From Eulemur rufifrons (Eukaryota; Chordata; Mammalia; Primates; Lemuridae): DNA of 64,000 bases. Within the stretch, counting starts at the first letter, position 1, and each line of letters starts with the position of its first letter. The position numbers and the translations under genes were made by a program. The notes beneath the pieces were generated by a model. It made no database searches. It saw only the letters and a list, made by a program, of their open reading frames with translations, and was not told the origin of the DNA. Below, one piece after another: positions 24,955 to 36,557 of this stretch. Location of the stretch: the NCBI RefSeq assembly GCF_041146395.1, contig NC_090986.1, positions 46,288,001-46,352,000 of the forward strand. The letters are read 5' to 3'.

Positions 24955-25480
24955 AATTATTTGTGCTAGAAAATTTCCTGACAAAAAAAAAGTAAACAAT
25001 ATCATAAACTCCCTTATACTCATTACCCAGCTTCAATAACCATCACAAATTTGTCATTCTTGTTTCATTCATTTCCCTTTCCTCTTTCCTCCCTGAAGTA
25101 TTTTAAAGAAATTCTCAAACATGTTTTCAACTCAAAACATTTCTGAATTAATTCCAGAAACAAATGGACAAAAATGATCAAGACTTTATTTTTCAACATA
25201 ACCACAAATATCTTTTAAGAGTTGGTCTATTTGAATTAGGATCCAAGTAAGGTACACTTACTATATTTTGTTATGTTTTAATTCCCATTGAATTTAGAAG
25301 AGTTACTTCTTCATACTTATTTATTCATTATTACTTTTTTTTTGCCATTGACTTGTTGAAAAATTCAGTCAGTTATTCCATAAAATGTTTCACATTCTAG
25401 ATTGTACTATTTGCTTCCTTGTGTTTTCTTTTCTTTTCTTTCTTTACTCCTCATTTTAAAAATCTTTGTATACTTCAAAA
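24955..25480 (-). repeat. Ancient LINE-derived 3'-end-like repeat
   Basis: Phrases such as 'cattacccagcttcaataac', 'ttcaacataaccacaaatat' and 'aggatccaagtaaggtacac' match the style of a diverged old L1M/HAL1-type terminal sequence, read antisense. The family is uncertain. Confidence 0.4.
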
Positions 25481-26219
25481 TGTTTATGGGAAAGATTTAA
25501 ATATTTTAAATAAGATTTTGATGTCATAGATTGTGTGTGCTTGTGTGTGTATCTATGTGTGCCTTTATTTGTCTATGATGATTTATACTTATTAACTACA
25601 GCATGTAAAATTAAACTTTTATGTGCTGGGCAGCCTATGCTTTAAGGTGATACCGGTTTTGCAGACATTCAGCCAAAATCTTATCTCACACATGTCATTT
25701 TAGCAGTGCACAACCCCCTCAACCTTGGTGTCCAAATGCATGCAACAGCTTGGGTAATGTGAATATTCTCTGAAAAATATAAATTCCAGATCTTTTGTAA
25801 CAACTTTCCTTATTTTCAGCAAAATCTCGGGATTTTTTTGTTTGTTCATTGGTTTTAGGCATCTGTGAGTTGAAAATTTCAATTGGTGAAAAAAAAAAAA
25901 GATTGAAGCAGGAAAACAAGCGAAGAATGTGTTTGCTGTGTTTGTGAGAAAATATTTTCTTCCAGTTTGATTTTATATATCATCTGCTGAGTCTTACCAG
26001 CTTTTTGTTTTGGTGTCTGATCCTGCAATTACAGGCTAAAGGCAAAGGGATGGTTTCACCACTTGTTCTTAGCTGAAATAAAGCACATTCATGAAAAGTC
26101 TTCAAGTTTTTGCCACTCAAAAATAGTAAATATCTGTATATGTAGTATACGGTAATTATGGTTTTTTTTAAAAAAATTAAATTACTTTTTGTTTAAATTT
26201 AATAATAACTTTGGCCTTC

Positions 26220-26580
26220 TGACTTTAATCTCTTGATTTGCTAACCTCTCCCTCACGATGTATTCTCAGCCATCTCCCTAAAACACAGTTCTGTTCATAT
26301 AATATAATACTTATTTCCCCAAGTTTCAAAGGCTCTCTATTTTCTTATCGAATAAACACAAAACACCTTGTTACTCAGGGAACCAAAAATCCACGAGCTG
26401 ATCAAAACCTACCTTTTGAGGCACACTGTTTCCTCATACTTTCTTGAGCTTAGTCACACTAGATACTTGTTTCCTCAAAGCTGGACATGCATTTTTTTTT
26501 TTTTTTTTTAAGAAAACTATAGTGCTTTTACACAAACCTGTCCTTGTCTTTCTAGCAAATTTAGGCTAGACTTTCAGAAC
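26220..26580 (+). repeat. L2 fragment, sense
   Basis: A CT-rich segment has 'caaaggctctctattttctt', 'aacctaccttttgaggcaca' and 'acaaacctgtccttgtcttt', in LINE-2 order. It is interrupted by a T-run at 26492-26510. The ORF at 26238-26447 is repeat-derived. Confidence 0.5.
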
Positions 26581-26994
26581 TAGTTTAAAAAAAACCTTAA
26601 CCTATTGAATATTCCATAATTCTATCGGACTTTTAACCATTCTTTCTGCTTCATTACCATAGTTCTCTGCATATATCTGTTTTAAAGATCCTCTTTCTTC
26701 TGTGGATAATATTTATTTACATATTGACACTCCCTCTTCCTTGTGGAAAGAAATCATGACATTTAGTTTTGCTAAATGAATCTGCATCCATTTAAAAGCC
26801 TGGATATATTTTTTAAATACCTTTAAAAATAGACATTGTGGATATTCCCTCTAGAATACCTGTTCAAATAATTGTACTTCTAGAAAAAAAAATTAGTTTT
26901 CTTTTTCATGACATTCTTTTGAAAAAATATCATTCATATAGTTAAAGTTGAATGTGAGCAGAATATGTTATATACTATTGTCATTGAATTTTAG

Positions 26995-27166
26995 ATATGA
27001 CCCCAAAACAGACACTTGGACCATGGTGGCCCCTTTGAGTATGCCCAGAGACGCTGTTGGGGTCTGTCTCCTTGGTGACAAATTATATGCTGTTGGTGGC
27101 TATGATGGGCAGACATACCTCAACACTATGGAATCCTATGATCCACAAACTAATGAGTGGACACAG
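26995..27166 (+). CDS. KLHL1: KLHL1 penultimate coding exon (kelch repeat)
   Basis: This 172-bp exon follows a TAG acceptor (26992-26994) and ends at ACACAG|GTAAGA. Its first base completes the Arg codon begun at 16455, and 57 full codons follow, ending in Gln with no leftover base. It encodes a clear kelch repeat: [19 protein letters not shown], then [18 protein letters not shown] and [12 protein letters not shown]. The GG pair, the spaced Tyr and Trp, and the YDP...W turns are the propeller signature. The joined frame across both introns is open. Because 172 is not divisible by three, skipping this exon would shift the frame. Retention of the following intron would add about seven codons and then stop. 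Confidence 0.93.
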
Positions 27167-28559
27167 GTAAGATTGTCATCAACATAATTTACTTCAAGTA
27201 TAAGAATTTATTTCATTTACTTTTCTTGGAAAAGGGATATGCAAATAGTAACATATCTTTTCAAATTACCCTGAACCAAAAGTAATTGATTTAGTTCAAT
27301 GTTGTGTTAATTTTGTAAAAAATTCATTAAATTCTAGGTTTTGTGTATTGTCCTCTTATGTATTTAATACTTTAATAAAATTCATATTAAAAAATGACAT
27401 TCATGCTTTAATAGGATTTCTATTTTATTAGAAGTCATAACAAGAAGCAGGAACTAAGTTTGCTTTTCCTGAGCAAAAAATAAAAGTGTCATACATTGGT
27501 TCACAAAACCCTAACTTTAGGATATTTGGTTTTAGAAATAATTGGTATAAGGCAATGAGAGACTGCAGAAATCAACTTTTCTGACACTCATTTTTGTTGA
27601 CTATGCTTGTTAGGTTCATTTTTACCTATTGAAGAGAAAATTTTCCGCTTGATGGCGTTGCTGGAAGCTCCAAATGGTAATCCTCACAGCTATAGTCAGA
27701 AAATAAAGAAACTAATTGTCCCAGTTCAATTTTAAAAAAATAAACAGCTAAGGGTTCTGTATGCACAGCCTGCCACATATCAAGTGCTCTTTGACAATCA
27801 CTTTTTCCAAGAAGATGAAGTAAAATGATTGGCTTGTCTTTGGAGAGGCATTACCCCTTGAATATACACTATATTCAGATACTCAGGATCATGCTAAAAG
27901 GAAGCAGCTTGCATTCTGGTCACATAACTAGAGGATGTGTGTTGGGACGGGGGGGTGAATGTGAGGGAAAGGTGAGGGCCCAGCAATCTAATTATAGGGA
28001 AGAGCACCTTATACTGCCTAGATACTATATAGCCTTCCTTATAATGGAGAGAATGAATACATTTTCAGACTTGTGTCCTTAAAATCAAATTCTCTTTACT
28101 TTCCTTCTTTCTTTTCCAAATTGTTCAATATTTCTACTATTTCTCTCCTTTTCCAGAAATCTAAAAGTAGGGTACTGTTCAAATAAAGAAATAATTTCCA
28201 TCAATCAGAGCAGTGACTATCTAAAGCCTTATTTAGTGAAAGCAGAATAATAACCACACCTCATATGCCTCAGTGGGTGAAAGATTCTGGTTTTGATTAC
28301 AGAAATTGACTAAAATTTATTTGAAGAATTTGAAAACCAATTTAAGTAAATTTATTTTAAAGATACTTACACTTAAATAAACACAACTTCTTTGATTGTG
28401 CCAGTTTTGAGATTCTGTGTTCAGCAACAATATTTGTGTAAGCTGACTGTAGAGTACAAAACCAAACTCCTAATGGCCACACTAAGGTAACTGCTTTATA
28501 AATCTCCCTCGCCCCTAAAGGAAAACTTTCAGATTCAACAAAAATAGATCCAACTGGCT

Positions 28560-28605
28560 AATTAAAAGAAGAAGGAGAAAGAAAAGGAGAAAGAAGAGGA
28601 AATAT
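28560..28605. repeat. GA-rich purine tract
   Basis: It is a short run of GAA/AGG units ('gaagaaggagaaagaaaagg') with no further structure. Confidence 0.7.
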
Positions 28606-29496
28606 CAGGTTAACTAAGTTCTGTGATTTTTTATGTTTTATTTAATTGTTAAGGGAAAAGCATGTTTTATCTAAAAGGCAGCAAATATAAAAGAAGCTAC
28701 CAATGATTGCTTTTCACAGTATTGCACTAAAATTTTCAAGAATATATTTTGACATTTTGTCTTTCTGAGTCCCTAGTGTTTCTAAAGAGAACACTGCATG
28801 GATTAATGATTGTTTATTTGCTAAGGAAATGTACCAGTTCAATGGTATGTATTTTAAATGTGCCACTTATACAAAAGAACATTAAAGAAAGTTTATGGGT
28901 ATATAAATGAAATAATATAATATCTTCATTATATATTTATAATAAAGAGCCATTATGCTTATCCTTCCTCTAAAATTGAAATCAAAATAATGTATGTAGT
29001 AATAATAGGTAAAAGCCTCTCAAGACCACTTTCCCTCAGTAGTATTTTATACATTTTTGGATCATACAGTATTTCATAAACAGCAAAGTGATATTTAAAA
29101 TGTTTTATAACAACTTTATTTTAGCATGACAAGCATTAATTTTAAAACTCTTAAATTACTTTAAGATTTTAATGTCATATCTTTTAATTATTTATATTTT
29201 TAAGACTCTCAAGGGACTATCCACACAAAATCTCTTTGAAAACTTTCAAGATTCCAGCCTACTAGAAAGTTTTCTTATATTTGCCGGATAATTCCTATAA
29301 GTGGACTAAATTGATTAGTTATCCCCTGTATTATTTGCACCCACAAAGGGCTGATGATTAGAATACATAAGAAAACTGCACTAAAATATTCAAGAATATG
29401 TATATTTGGAAAACTCCAACGTTAGCTGTAGTTGAAAATAATCTAAATGGGTTAGGAAGCAATTACCAGATTTGTGCCTTAGTTTTACAGAAGAAA

Positions 29497-29523
29497 CGCA
29501 CACACACACACACACACACACAC
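29497..29523. repeat. (CA)n microsatellite
   Basis: It is an uninterrupted CA dinucleotide run of about 13 units, followed shortly by a run of seven G. Confidence 0.95.
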
Positions 29524-30089
29524 GCTTATGGGGGGGTAAAGAAATTGTACTTTGTCATTTAACTGTGGGCTTATTTCTTACATTTTATTTGAAAAAATAA
29601 ATATGTGTGCTTCAAGGCATAAAAAGAAGAACTGTATGACATTTCCCATAGCCTGGGTAATATTACCCTTTCGTGCTTTCTCTTGGTAAGGAGTCATAGT
29701 GCTGCCATGCTGCATCCGTCTCCAGGTTGTAAGGAACTGAAGACTGCCATTTACTGTTGTCTCCAAAGACTAGCAAGACTAACAGTTGCTGGCATGGGGT
29801 ATAAGATATGTTAATGTTTCTCAAAAAAATTGAGAACTATTGTTACAACTAAGTTTCTTCTTCTGTGTATGGGTTTAATTCACAAATAATAGACACAACC
29901 CTAAGAGAAATCTTCCTTTAGGGAATACTTAGAATGGGGTCTGGCAAATAATAGTTAACCAAATTAAAATATGGGAAGTGCTTTGACTTACAGAATAGCA
30001 TTTTAAGAATTGAAGGAAAAACACAAGGCATGCTTGACTGCACAGAAAATAAACTAGTGAGCAATGGGTTTGGAGAGATGAACGGGATC

Positions 30090-30530
30090 TATATTATGTA
30101 GGATGAGAAACCACATTAAAGTTCCTGGATTTTAAGACTGAGGGGAGTTAATAAAGGAGTTTAAGCAGGAAAAGTGAATAAGGAGAATTGTGTTTTAAAA
30201 TGATTGTGCTTGATACAATGTGTAAAACAATTGTGAGAAAGCAAGATTGGAGTGAGAGAAACCCATTAGAAGAATTATTTTGCCAATCCACTTAAGGTAA
30301 ATATGTAACCTGAACTAAGTGAAAGACAGAAGGATTGCTTAGAATTAAACTGGTTGGAGAGAGATTTAGAAGGCTTGATGATCCTTCAAATGTAGGGTTG
30401 AATGAGGGAAAACTAAGGGTTGTGGATGTGTGCTGGGATAATGTCTTGAACAACTGGGTAGAGAGGGTGTCATTCATGGACATAAGAAACAGGGAGATAG
30501 CACACTTTTGAAACAATGGAAAGGATTCAT
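30090..30530 (-). repeat. L2 element, antisense
   Basis: It contains the antisense LINE-2 order: 'gttcctggattttaagactg', 'ggagtttaagcaggaaaagt', 'gattggagtgagag', 'aactggttggagagag', 'gaacaactgggtagag'. The 74-codon minus-strand ORF here is the decayed L2 reading frame. Confidence 0.65.
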
Positions 30531-30744
30531 TTTAACATGCACATATACACATATGCATATAGAGAGATATAGATTTAGATGTACATAAAAATATGGAGGT
30601 AACCTACTCACTCTGTATGTAGTCTAGTGCACTATACTTCTCTATTGAATAAACATCAGTAAACCTTTGGAAAACTTTTCAAAAATGCAATTAGCCAATA
30701 CCCATCCTGTTGGCTAATTGAGTGGTAGGGCTTGTGCACATATG

Positions 30745-31227
30745 TAGTCATGTGTCACTTAAAGGCAGGGATATATTAGGTGATTTTGTTGTTGTATGAA
30801 CATCATAGAGTGTACTTACACAATCCTAGATGGTGTATAGCCTGCTATACACCTAAACTATATGAAATAGTCTATATCATTCCTAGGCTTCAAATCTGTA
30901 CACCATATTACTGTGCTGAATTCTGTAGGCATTATAAAATTTTGTAATTACAAGAGCACTTACCTTAAAACACATACACATTGTACAGTTGTACAAAAAT
31001 ATTTTCTTTCTTTATATCCTTATTCTATGATTTTTTTAAATAGCAGTATAGGAGGTTTGTTACACCTGTATCACCATAGCACAGGAGTAATGCCTTGAGC
31101 TAGGACATTACCATGGCTACTAAATCACTATATGATAGGAATTTTTCAGCTCTATTACAATCTTATATGACCATCATCACATACCAGATCATGGTTGAAT
31201 GGACCTTGTTAACTTACATCATGATTA
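30745..31227 (+). mobile_element. Tigger-like (pogo/mariner group) DNA transposon remnant
   Basis: The ends form a short inverted repeat: 30745-30760 (TAGTCATGTGTCACTT) against the reverse complement of about 31211-31227, with few mismatches. Internal phrases 'gtatgaacatcatagagtgt', 'acttacacaatcctagatgg' and 'attactgtgctgaattctgt' match a common primate Tigger-group element from memory. It is non-autonomous, and no transposase frame remains. Confidence 0.65.
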
Positions 31228-32564
31228 TACTTTGTAAAAGCTCCTTAAATGACTCTGATGTGAAAAAATACTTGAAAATCATTAGATAATAAAAGAGACA
31301 TTTGAAAGACCATTCATTCTGGAGTCAGATAAACTTCAGTTTGTATACATTGATGTTGTAGGATTTATATATTGTCTTTTGATATTCCAGTCACTCACCT
31401 GTCGCATGGAAATAACAACACATGATGTGATTATGAGGATGACTATTGTGACCTATAATAATTATTCTTGACACAAAATAGGCCATGAATATATTCCTAT
31501 GGTCCTTTACACCTCTCATTTTAGGCAACTGTATGAGGAAGAAAAGAGATGTTACATTATTTACAAATAGTGTATTAAATGAAAGGAATGAAAAACAAAT
31601 ATCATGTGGATATTTTAACCTGCAATAAGATGAGGGTAACAATAAATACATTCAAAAGCACTGGTGGAAAATAGAGATAATTTTCATATTTAGGGAATGA
31701 TTACATATCATTTCTCAACCAATAAGATAATATATGTGATCTGAGGTTATTTTGTCCTTAGCTATTTTATTTCTTACACTTTATGCACTTTCTTTTTGGT
31801 TTGGAATAATATCCTGTAATTTCTTGTCTACCTGGATATTCTTAGAAAACTGTAATAAAAAAGCATTGATATCAAAAAGCTCAAATTATTAAAATGTTGG
31901 CTTAGCTCCAAAGAATAAATTTTCATTACAAACTCTGTAAAAAATATTGTTTTCAATATATTTCTAGCCATTTTCATATTCAGCATTATTAAAAAAACTC
32001 AGTTCTCATTTCAGCAATTGTCAAAAGATGGAAAAATTTAATAAGCCCTATAGCAATTATAATTATGTCCTATTTATGACAAAATATTGAAGTTATTTCC
32101 TTGTATGTCTCTGTCTAGAATGAATGAATACCACATTTAATTCAATATAATATCTGGGGAAATAACTTCAAAATGATTGCAGCTATTTCATCTAACATAT
32201 ACTCTAAGCTATCACTGTAAACTATCATCATAAATGTGTCCATGCAAGCTCTAGAATAAATCTTTACTGGAAAGTTTTCTATAGTAGGTTTATTTCAATA
32301 AATATCGTTAAGTATTATATTACTTTTATTAACAATTCCATAAGTAATTACAAGTTTTATAATTTTCAATATACAAACCATTGTTTTTAAAATGCCATTT
32401 TCAATGTTTTCATTTTTATTATGCTACTTGTGGCTAAAATGGGAAAACAGAAGCACATTTATTTATGATTTTTGTGTCTATGTTTCCTTTAAATATATGA
32501 TAATGTTTATGTTTTTCTATGACAGTAAAATTTGTCTTAAGTTGTGTTTCATCTTTTTTAACAG

Positions 32565-32624
32565 ATGGCTTCCTTGAATATTGGGAGAGCAGGTGCCTGC
32601 GTGGTAGTCATCAAGCAACCTTGA
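32565..32624 (+). CDS. KLHL1: KLHL1 terminal coding exon and stop
   Basis: The last exon begins directly after ACAG (32561-32564) with a codon-phase-zero ATG (Met, not an initiator). It encodes 19 residues, MASLNIGRAGACVVVIKQP, followed by TGA at 32622-32624. The GRAGACVVV strand is the final beta-strand shared by the KLHL1/4/5 group, and the IKQP ending is what I recall for KLHL1 (KLHL4 and KLHL5 end differently). Together with the two upstream exons this gives the last 147 complete residues, about residues 602-748 if the protein has the human length of 748. Everything after the stop is 3' UTR. Confidence 0.93.
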   Translation: MASLNIGRAGACVVVIKQP

Positions 32625-33725
32625 CTTTATTTTATTTTATTTGGAGGGATTTTCTTTGCTGAAGTGGGTTATTTTTATATTGTATGGCAAGAGTCAGAAC
32701 TTCTTGAGATGAAAACTTATCAAGAACAAGGATTTCTGTAGATTCACCTACTGATGTCAAAAGAGGCAGAAGATCAAACAGAATTATAGAAAACAGGAAC
32801 ACATCAAACCTATACAGGAACAATGTCTGGCCATATGTTAGTTCAGGAATGGTTAGTGGTAATTTGTTTTGTATTATAACATACAATAACTAGAGTTACC
32901 AAAGGCTTGCTTTTCTTGAACAGTTGAAAGGAAAGACCAATATTTGTGACATGGATAATTTCATGACTGAAACTCATTCAATTGTTTTATAATCAGTGGC
33001 AATATCCAAGAGATTGCCAAGAGTAGAAGACAGGATATTTCATCCGACAGAATCTGATTGGTTTAGTGCTCTTCTAAACAAACGTGGTCAAACCATAAAG
33101 CAGAATGATGTTTTATTAAAACAAACCTGCTGCTTTCTCATCGTCTTAAGCTATGAGAACAATTAGAGAAACAGATTCGTGCTTGTTTCTTGCATTCAGA
33201 AAACAAACTGTCCTGCTAATCAAAGCTGCATATCTCATCAGAGATGACAATTGAATTTTATTGCGGTGATGTTAGCAATCTGAAACTGGCAAACTCAAAG
33301 GAGTGTTTTCATTAGACTTGCCGCTTTGCTTTGCTTTTTTAACACACTGAGCCAAAGATTCAGTACAATTATGGGCTTTTGCCTTATGTTGAGTTCAGTG
33401 TAAGCATGGAAGCTAGTTGTTCTGAATGTTGTATATATCCATTGCATGGTGAAGTCCTTTAGAATTTTGTTCTTAAAGAAACTTCGAACTTCAAAAAGGA
33501 TATGATCCATTAAGTTGGAGTGTTTATGATTATTGCTAGCAGGAAAGCAGACTGCAGATTCCCATTCCCCACTTTTCAAACTTGTTACATTGATATGTAC
33601 ATTATTTTAAGGCAAATGTTTGTAATTATTTAAAGCATAAAGTGAAAACATTATACAGTATCCTTAATAAATAAATCCATGTAAATTTTAAATACAATTA
33701 ATAAATGATAAAAAAAATTGCTTTT
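32625..33725 (+). other. KLHL1: KLHL1 3' untranslated region (probable extent)
   Basis: It follows the TGA without recognisable repeats for about 1.1 kb, itself a contrast to the introns and the downstream DNA. I place the end just after the AATAAA cluster near 33.7 kb. This is inferred from sequence only, and a longer form using the signal at 33744 is possible. Minus-strand ORFs at 32632-32886 and 33295-33579 are incidental. Confidence 0.65.
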
Positions 33726-33749
33726 ATCCATGTATCTTTCTTTAATAAA
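33666..33749 (+). terminator. KLHL1: Cluster of AATAAA polyadenylation signals
   Basis: Canonical hexamers are at 33666-33671, 33670-33675 (overlapping), 33700-33705 and 33744-33749. A T-rich stretch ('cttttatccatgtatctttc') follows at 33721-33740, as expected downstream of a cleavage site for the 33700 signal. Confidence 0.65.
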
Positions 33750-34240
33750 TTTTAATTCAGATCTAAGTTAAAAATCAACAATGTGTACTGCAGAGACAGG
33801 CAACTTTTATTCAAAAATTAGGGCTTCAAAATTAGGGAAGTATATTTTTTTATCAAAACACAAGTTCACTTCCTCCTTAATGCCATCCGGACAAAAATGC
33901 AACTTAAAGTATCATTTTCTTCTTTATTCACTCAGTTGAGATAGCATTAGTGCCTAGAAAACACACATTGCATAATAAGAGTGCTGAGAATTGTTTGGGA
34001 GCTAGAAAAGGCAAGAAAATCCTATTTTTTTTTTTTTTTAAATCAGTGAAAACCATGGGATGTAGTTTTATTGTTGGGTAGTCAAAAATGTTTGAAATCT
34101 AACAAAAAAGGAAAATATTAATAAACAGTTTGGCTCTAGAAAATATTAGGAAATCTGAAATGTCTCAAGATTAGTTACAGTTTATTTCAGAAAAATGATG
34201 CCATCATATCCATAAAATGATTAGGTAGCATCACTGATTA
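33750..34240. other. Intergenic sequence downstream of KLHL1
   Basis: It is AT-rich and includes a T-run at 34027-34039. I recognise no feature in it. Confidence 0.6.
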
Positions 34241-35048
34241 TTTTAAAATTGTTGTTAAAAATATGTAACACAAAATTTACCACATTAACTATTTTCAAGT
34301 GTACAGTTCAGTTGTGTTAAGCATATTCACATGGTTGTGTAGTCTCCAGAACTTTTTCAACTCACAAAGTGGAAATTCTATAGCCATTAAACAACAAATT
34401 CCCATCCTCGTCTCCCTCCAGCCTCTGGAAACCAACATTCTACTTTCTGTTTCTATGAATTTGACTCCTGTCTATACCACATATAACTGGAATCATAAGG
34501 TATCTGTCTTTTTGTGATTCCCATATTTAAATAGCATAATGCCTCAAGGGTCATCTGTGTTGTAGTATGTGACAGAGTGTCCTTTTTTAAGGATGAATAA
34601 AATTCCACTATATGTGTATACTATATTTTGTTTATCCATTCATCTATTCATGGGCCCTGGGTTGCTTCCACCTCTTGACTTTTGTAAATAGTACTACTAT
34701 GAATATCTGTATGCAAATATCTCTTCAAAATCCTTAATTCTTTTGGATATATATACCCAAATGTAGAATTGCTGTATCATATGGTAATTCAAATTCCTTT
34801 TTTTTTTTTTAAGGGACTTCTGTTTCCATAGTGGCTGAGCCATTTTACGTTCCCTCCAACCATGTACAAGAATTACAATTTTCCCACCTCTTTGTCAAAA
34901 CTAATTGTGGTTTTTTTTCTGAATGTAGTCATCCTAATAAATATAAGATGATAGATAACCACGTTGTGATTTTGATTTCCATTTCCCTGTTCATTAGTAA
35001 TGTTAAGCATCTTTTAATATGCTTGCTGGAGATTTGTATATCATCTTT
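34240..35048 (-). repeat. Old L1 3' region, antisense, left part
   Basis: It follows the antisense 3' end of L1: 'gtgtacagttcagttgtgtt', 'ggaaaccaacattctacttt', 'tgactcctgtctataccaca', 'tttatccattcatctattca', 'aattgctgtatcatatggta', 'tgattttgatttccatttcc'. It is interrupted at about 35049. Confidence 0.8.
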
Positions 35049-35408
35049 TTTTTAAAAAAATGGACTGTATATTTAGAGCAGTTTTAGATTCACAGCAAAA
35101 CTGAGCAGAAGGTGCAAAGATTTCTCATATAGTTTCTACCCCCCCCCAAACACACAGCTATTGACTATTGAGGTTCCATACTAGAGTGGTACAATGGTTA
35201 CAATTAATGAAAGTACACTGACACATCACTGTCACCCAATCCATAATCTACAGCACATAAAGTTTCACTCTTGATGTTGTACATTCTATGGGTTTTGAGG
35301 AATATATAATGACATGTATCATACATTTTCACTGCCCTAAAAATCCTCTGTGCTCTGCCTATTCATCCCTCTCTCTCTCCTAAGTCTTGGCAACCACTGA
35401 TCTTCTTT
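35040..35408 (-). mobile_element. Second L1 3' end nested in the first, antisense
   Basis: Positions 35049-35399 form a different old L1 terminal sequence ('tttagattcacagcaaaact', 'actgacacatcactgtcacc', 'ttgatgttgtacattctatg', 'aaaatcctctgtgctctgcc'). It has a T/A-rich junction on the left. The host reads ATCATCTTT at 35040-35048 and ATCTTCTTT at 35400-35408, a plausible 9-bp target duplication with one mismatch. Confidence 0.65.
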
Positions 35409-35655
35409 ATTTTATTTTATTTTATTTTGAAGAAATTTCCATTACAGCCATTTGTCCATTTATAATTGAGTTATTTTTGAGGGAGTTGTTATTGTTATTG
35501 AATTGTAAGAGTTTTTTGTATATTCTAGATATTAACCCCTTATCAGATGTATAATTTGCAAAGATTTTCTCCCATTCTCTATGTTTTTTTTTACTCTGTT
35601 GATTGTGTCTTTTGATGCAAGTATCATTGACTTTGAGAATTAACGCCATTGATGC
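35409..35655 (-). repeat. Old L1 ORF2, antisense, right part, with (TTTTA)n
   Basis: After a short TTTTA repeat (35409-35430) the host L1 resumes: 'catttgtccatttataattg', 'attctagatattaacccctt', 'gcaaagattttctcccattc', 'tctgttgattgtgtcttttg'. Confidence 0.8.
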
Positions 35656-36156
35656 ATCTTCTGCTTTTCTCTCTTTATTTATCCATGAAGTTCAAAGAAT
35701 TAAGTACGGTGTTTGATACAGAAGGTACAGTTTCATTATGAAGTGATTAGGAATAAAGAGCCCTATCTTCTACATAGACAATTAGTGATTATTTTTAAAA
35801 TACTATTCACAGTAGACTGTCTTTATTATTTATATTGGCTAAACACTACTTCTACATGAACATTTAATTCATTCAGGAGCGGTACATATACTTTTAATGA
35901 GATTACTCTGGAGACCAAATTCAGAATTTGGCATGTATATTTTAAAAACCTTCAAGTCTAATCGTGATTTCTGCATTGCTTCATAGTATCAAACGCTATA
36001 GTCTTAAATAATAGTTCAATGGGCACCGTATATGGAATTGTTTTAGTTTTACTGCATCACTGTTGTATTTTAGGATCATAGTGAATTATGCTAATAATCA
36101 CATTTTATTTTTGACTTGGCCATTAAAAACGTTCTCCCCAAACTTAAGTCCTAGTC
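35656..36156. other. Unannotated AT-rich sequence
   Basis: I see nothing definite here. Confidence 0.5.
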
Positions 36157-36557
36157 AACCATTATGAACTAAATGTTTGTGTCCTTCCAAATTCATATGT
36201 TAAAGCCCTAACTGCCAGTGTAGCTATATTTGGAGATGAGACCTCTAAGGAAAGAATTACAATGAAATGAGATCATAACTGAGGAGTTCTGATCTAATAG
36301 AATTAGAGTCCTTATAAGAGAGACTCCAGGGACCTCATTTCCTCTCTCTCTCTCTCCCCTGGCATGCACTCAGAAGAAAGGCCATGTGAAGACAAAGTGG
36401 ACATCTATGTAGGAAGAGAGCCCTTGACGGAAATTCAATCCCGCAGGACCTTGGTCTGGAACTTCCAGCCGCCAGAATTGTGGGAAATAAATTTCTGTTG
36501 TTTAAGCCACTCAGCCTATGTTATTTTGTTATGGCAGCCTCAGCAGACTAATACAAT
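36157..36557 (+). mobile_element. MLT1-type MaLR solo LTR
   Basis: It starts 'attatgaactaaatgtttgt' and ends 'ggcagcctcagcagactaat'. Between these are 'gttaaagccctaactgcc', 'gaattagagtccttataaga', 'ggaacttccagccgccagaa' and 'aaataaatttctgttgttta'. This is the characteristic MLT1 order including its polyadenylation region. A TC run at 36340-36356 is internal. Confidence 0.8.

Larger units (their letters stand above)
16457..26994 (+). other. KLHL1: KLHL1 penultimate intron (10,538 bp)
   Basis: It is bounded by a strong GTAAGA donor and a weak-looking acceptor (ttgaattttTAG). It contains a TC/AC microsatellite, an L1 with an embedded Alu, L2 pieces and T-runs, listed separately. I see nothing definite in 16630-17270, 17680-19300 (apart from AT-rich sequence), 19800-20860, 23130-24955, 25640-26220 or 26580-26994. 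Confidence 0.9.
27167..32564 (+). other. KLHL1: KLHL1 last intron (5,398 bp)
   Basis: It has a GTAAGA donor and a strong acceptor with a long T-rich tract (gtgtttcatcttttttaacAG). It contains an AC microsatellite, an L2 and a Tigger-like element, listed separately. I recognise nothing in 27200-28550, 28630-29490, 29530-30090 or 31230-32564, which are AT-rich. Confidence 0.9.
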
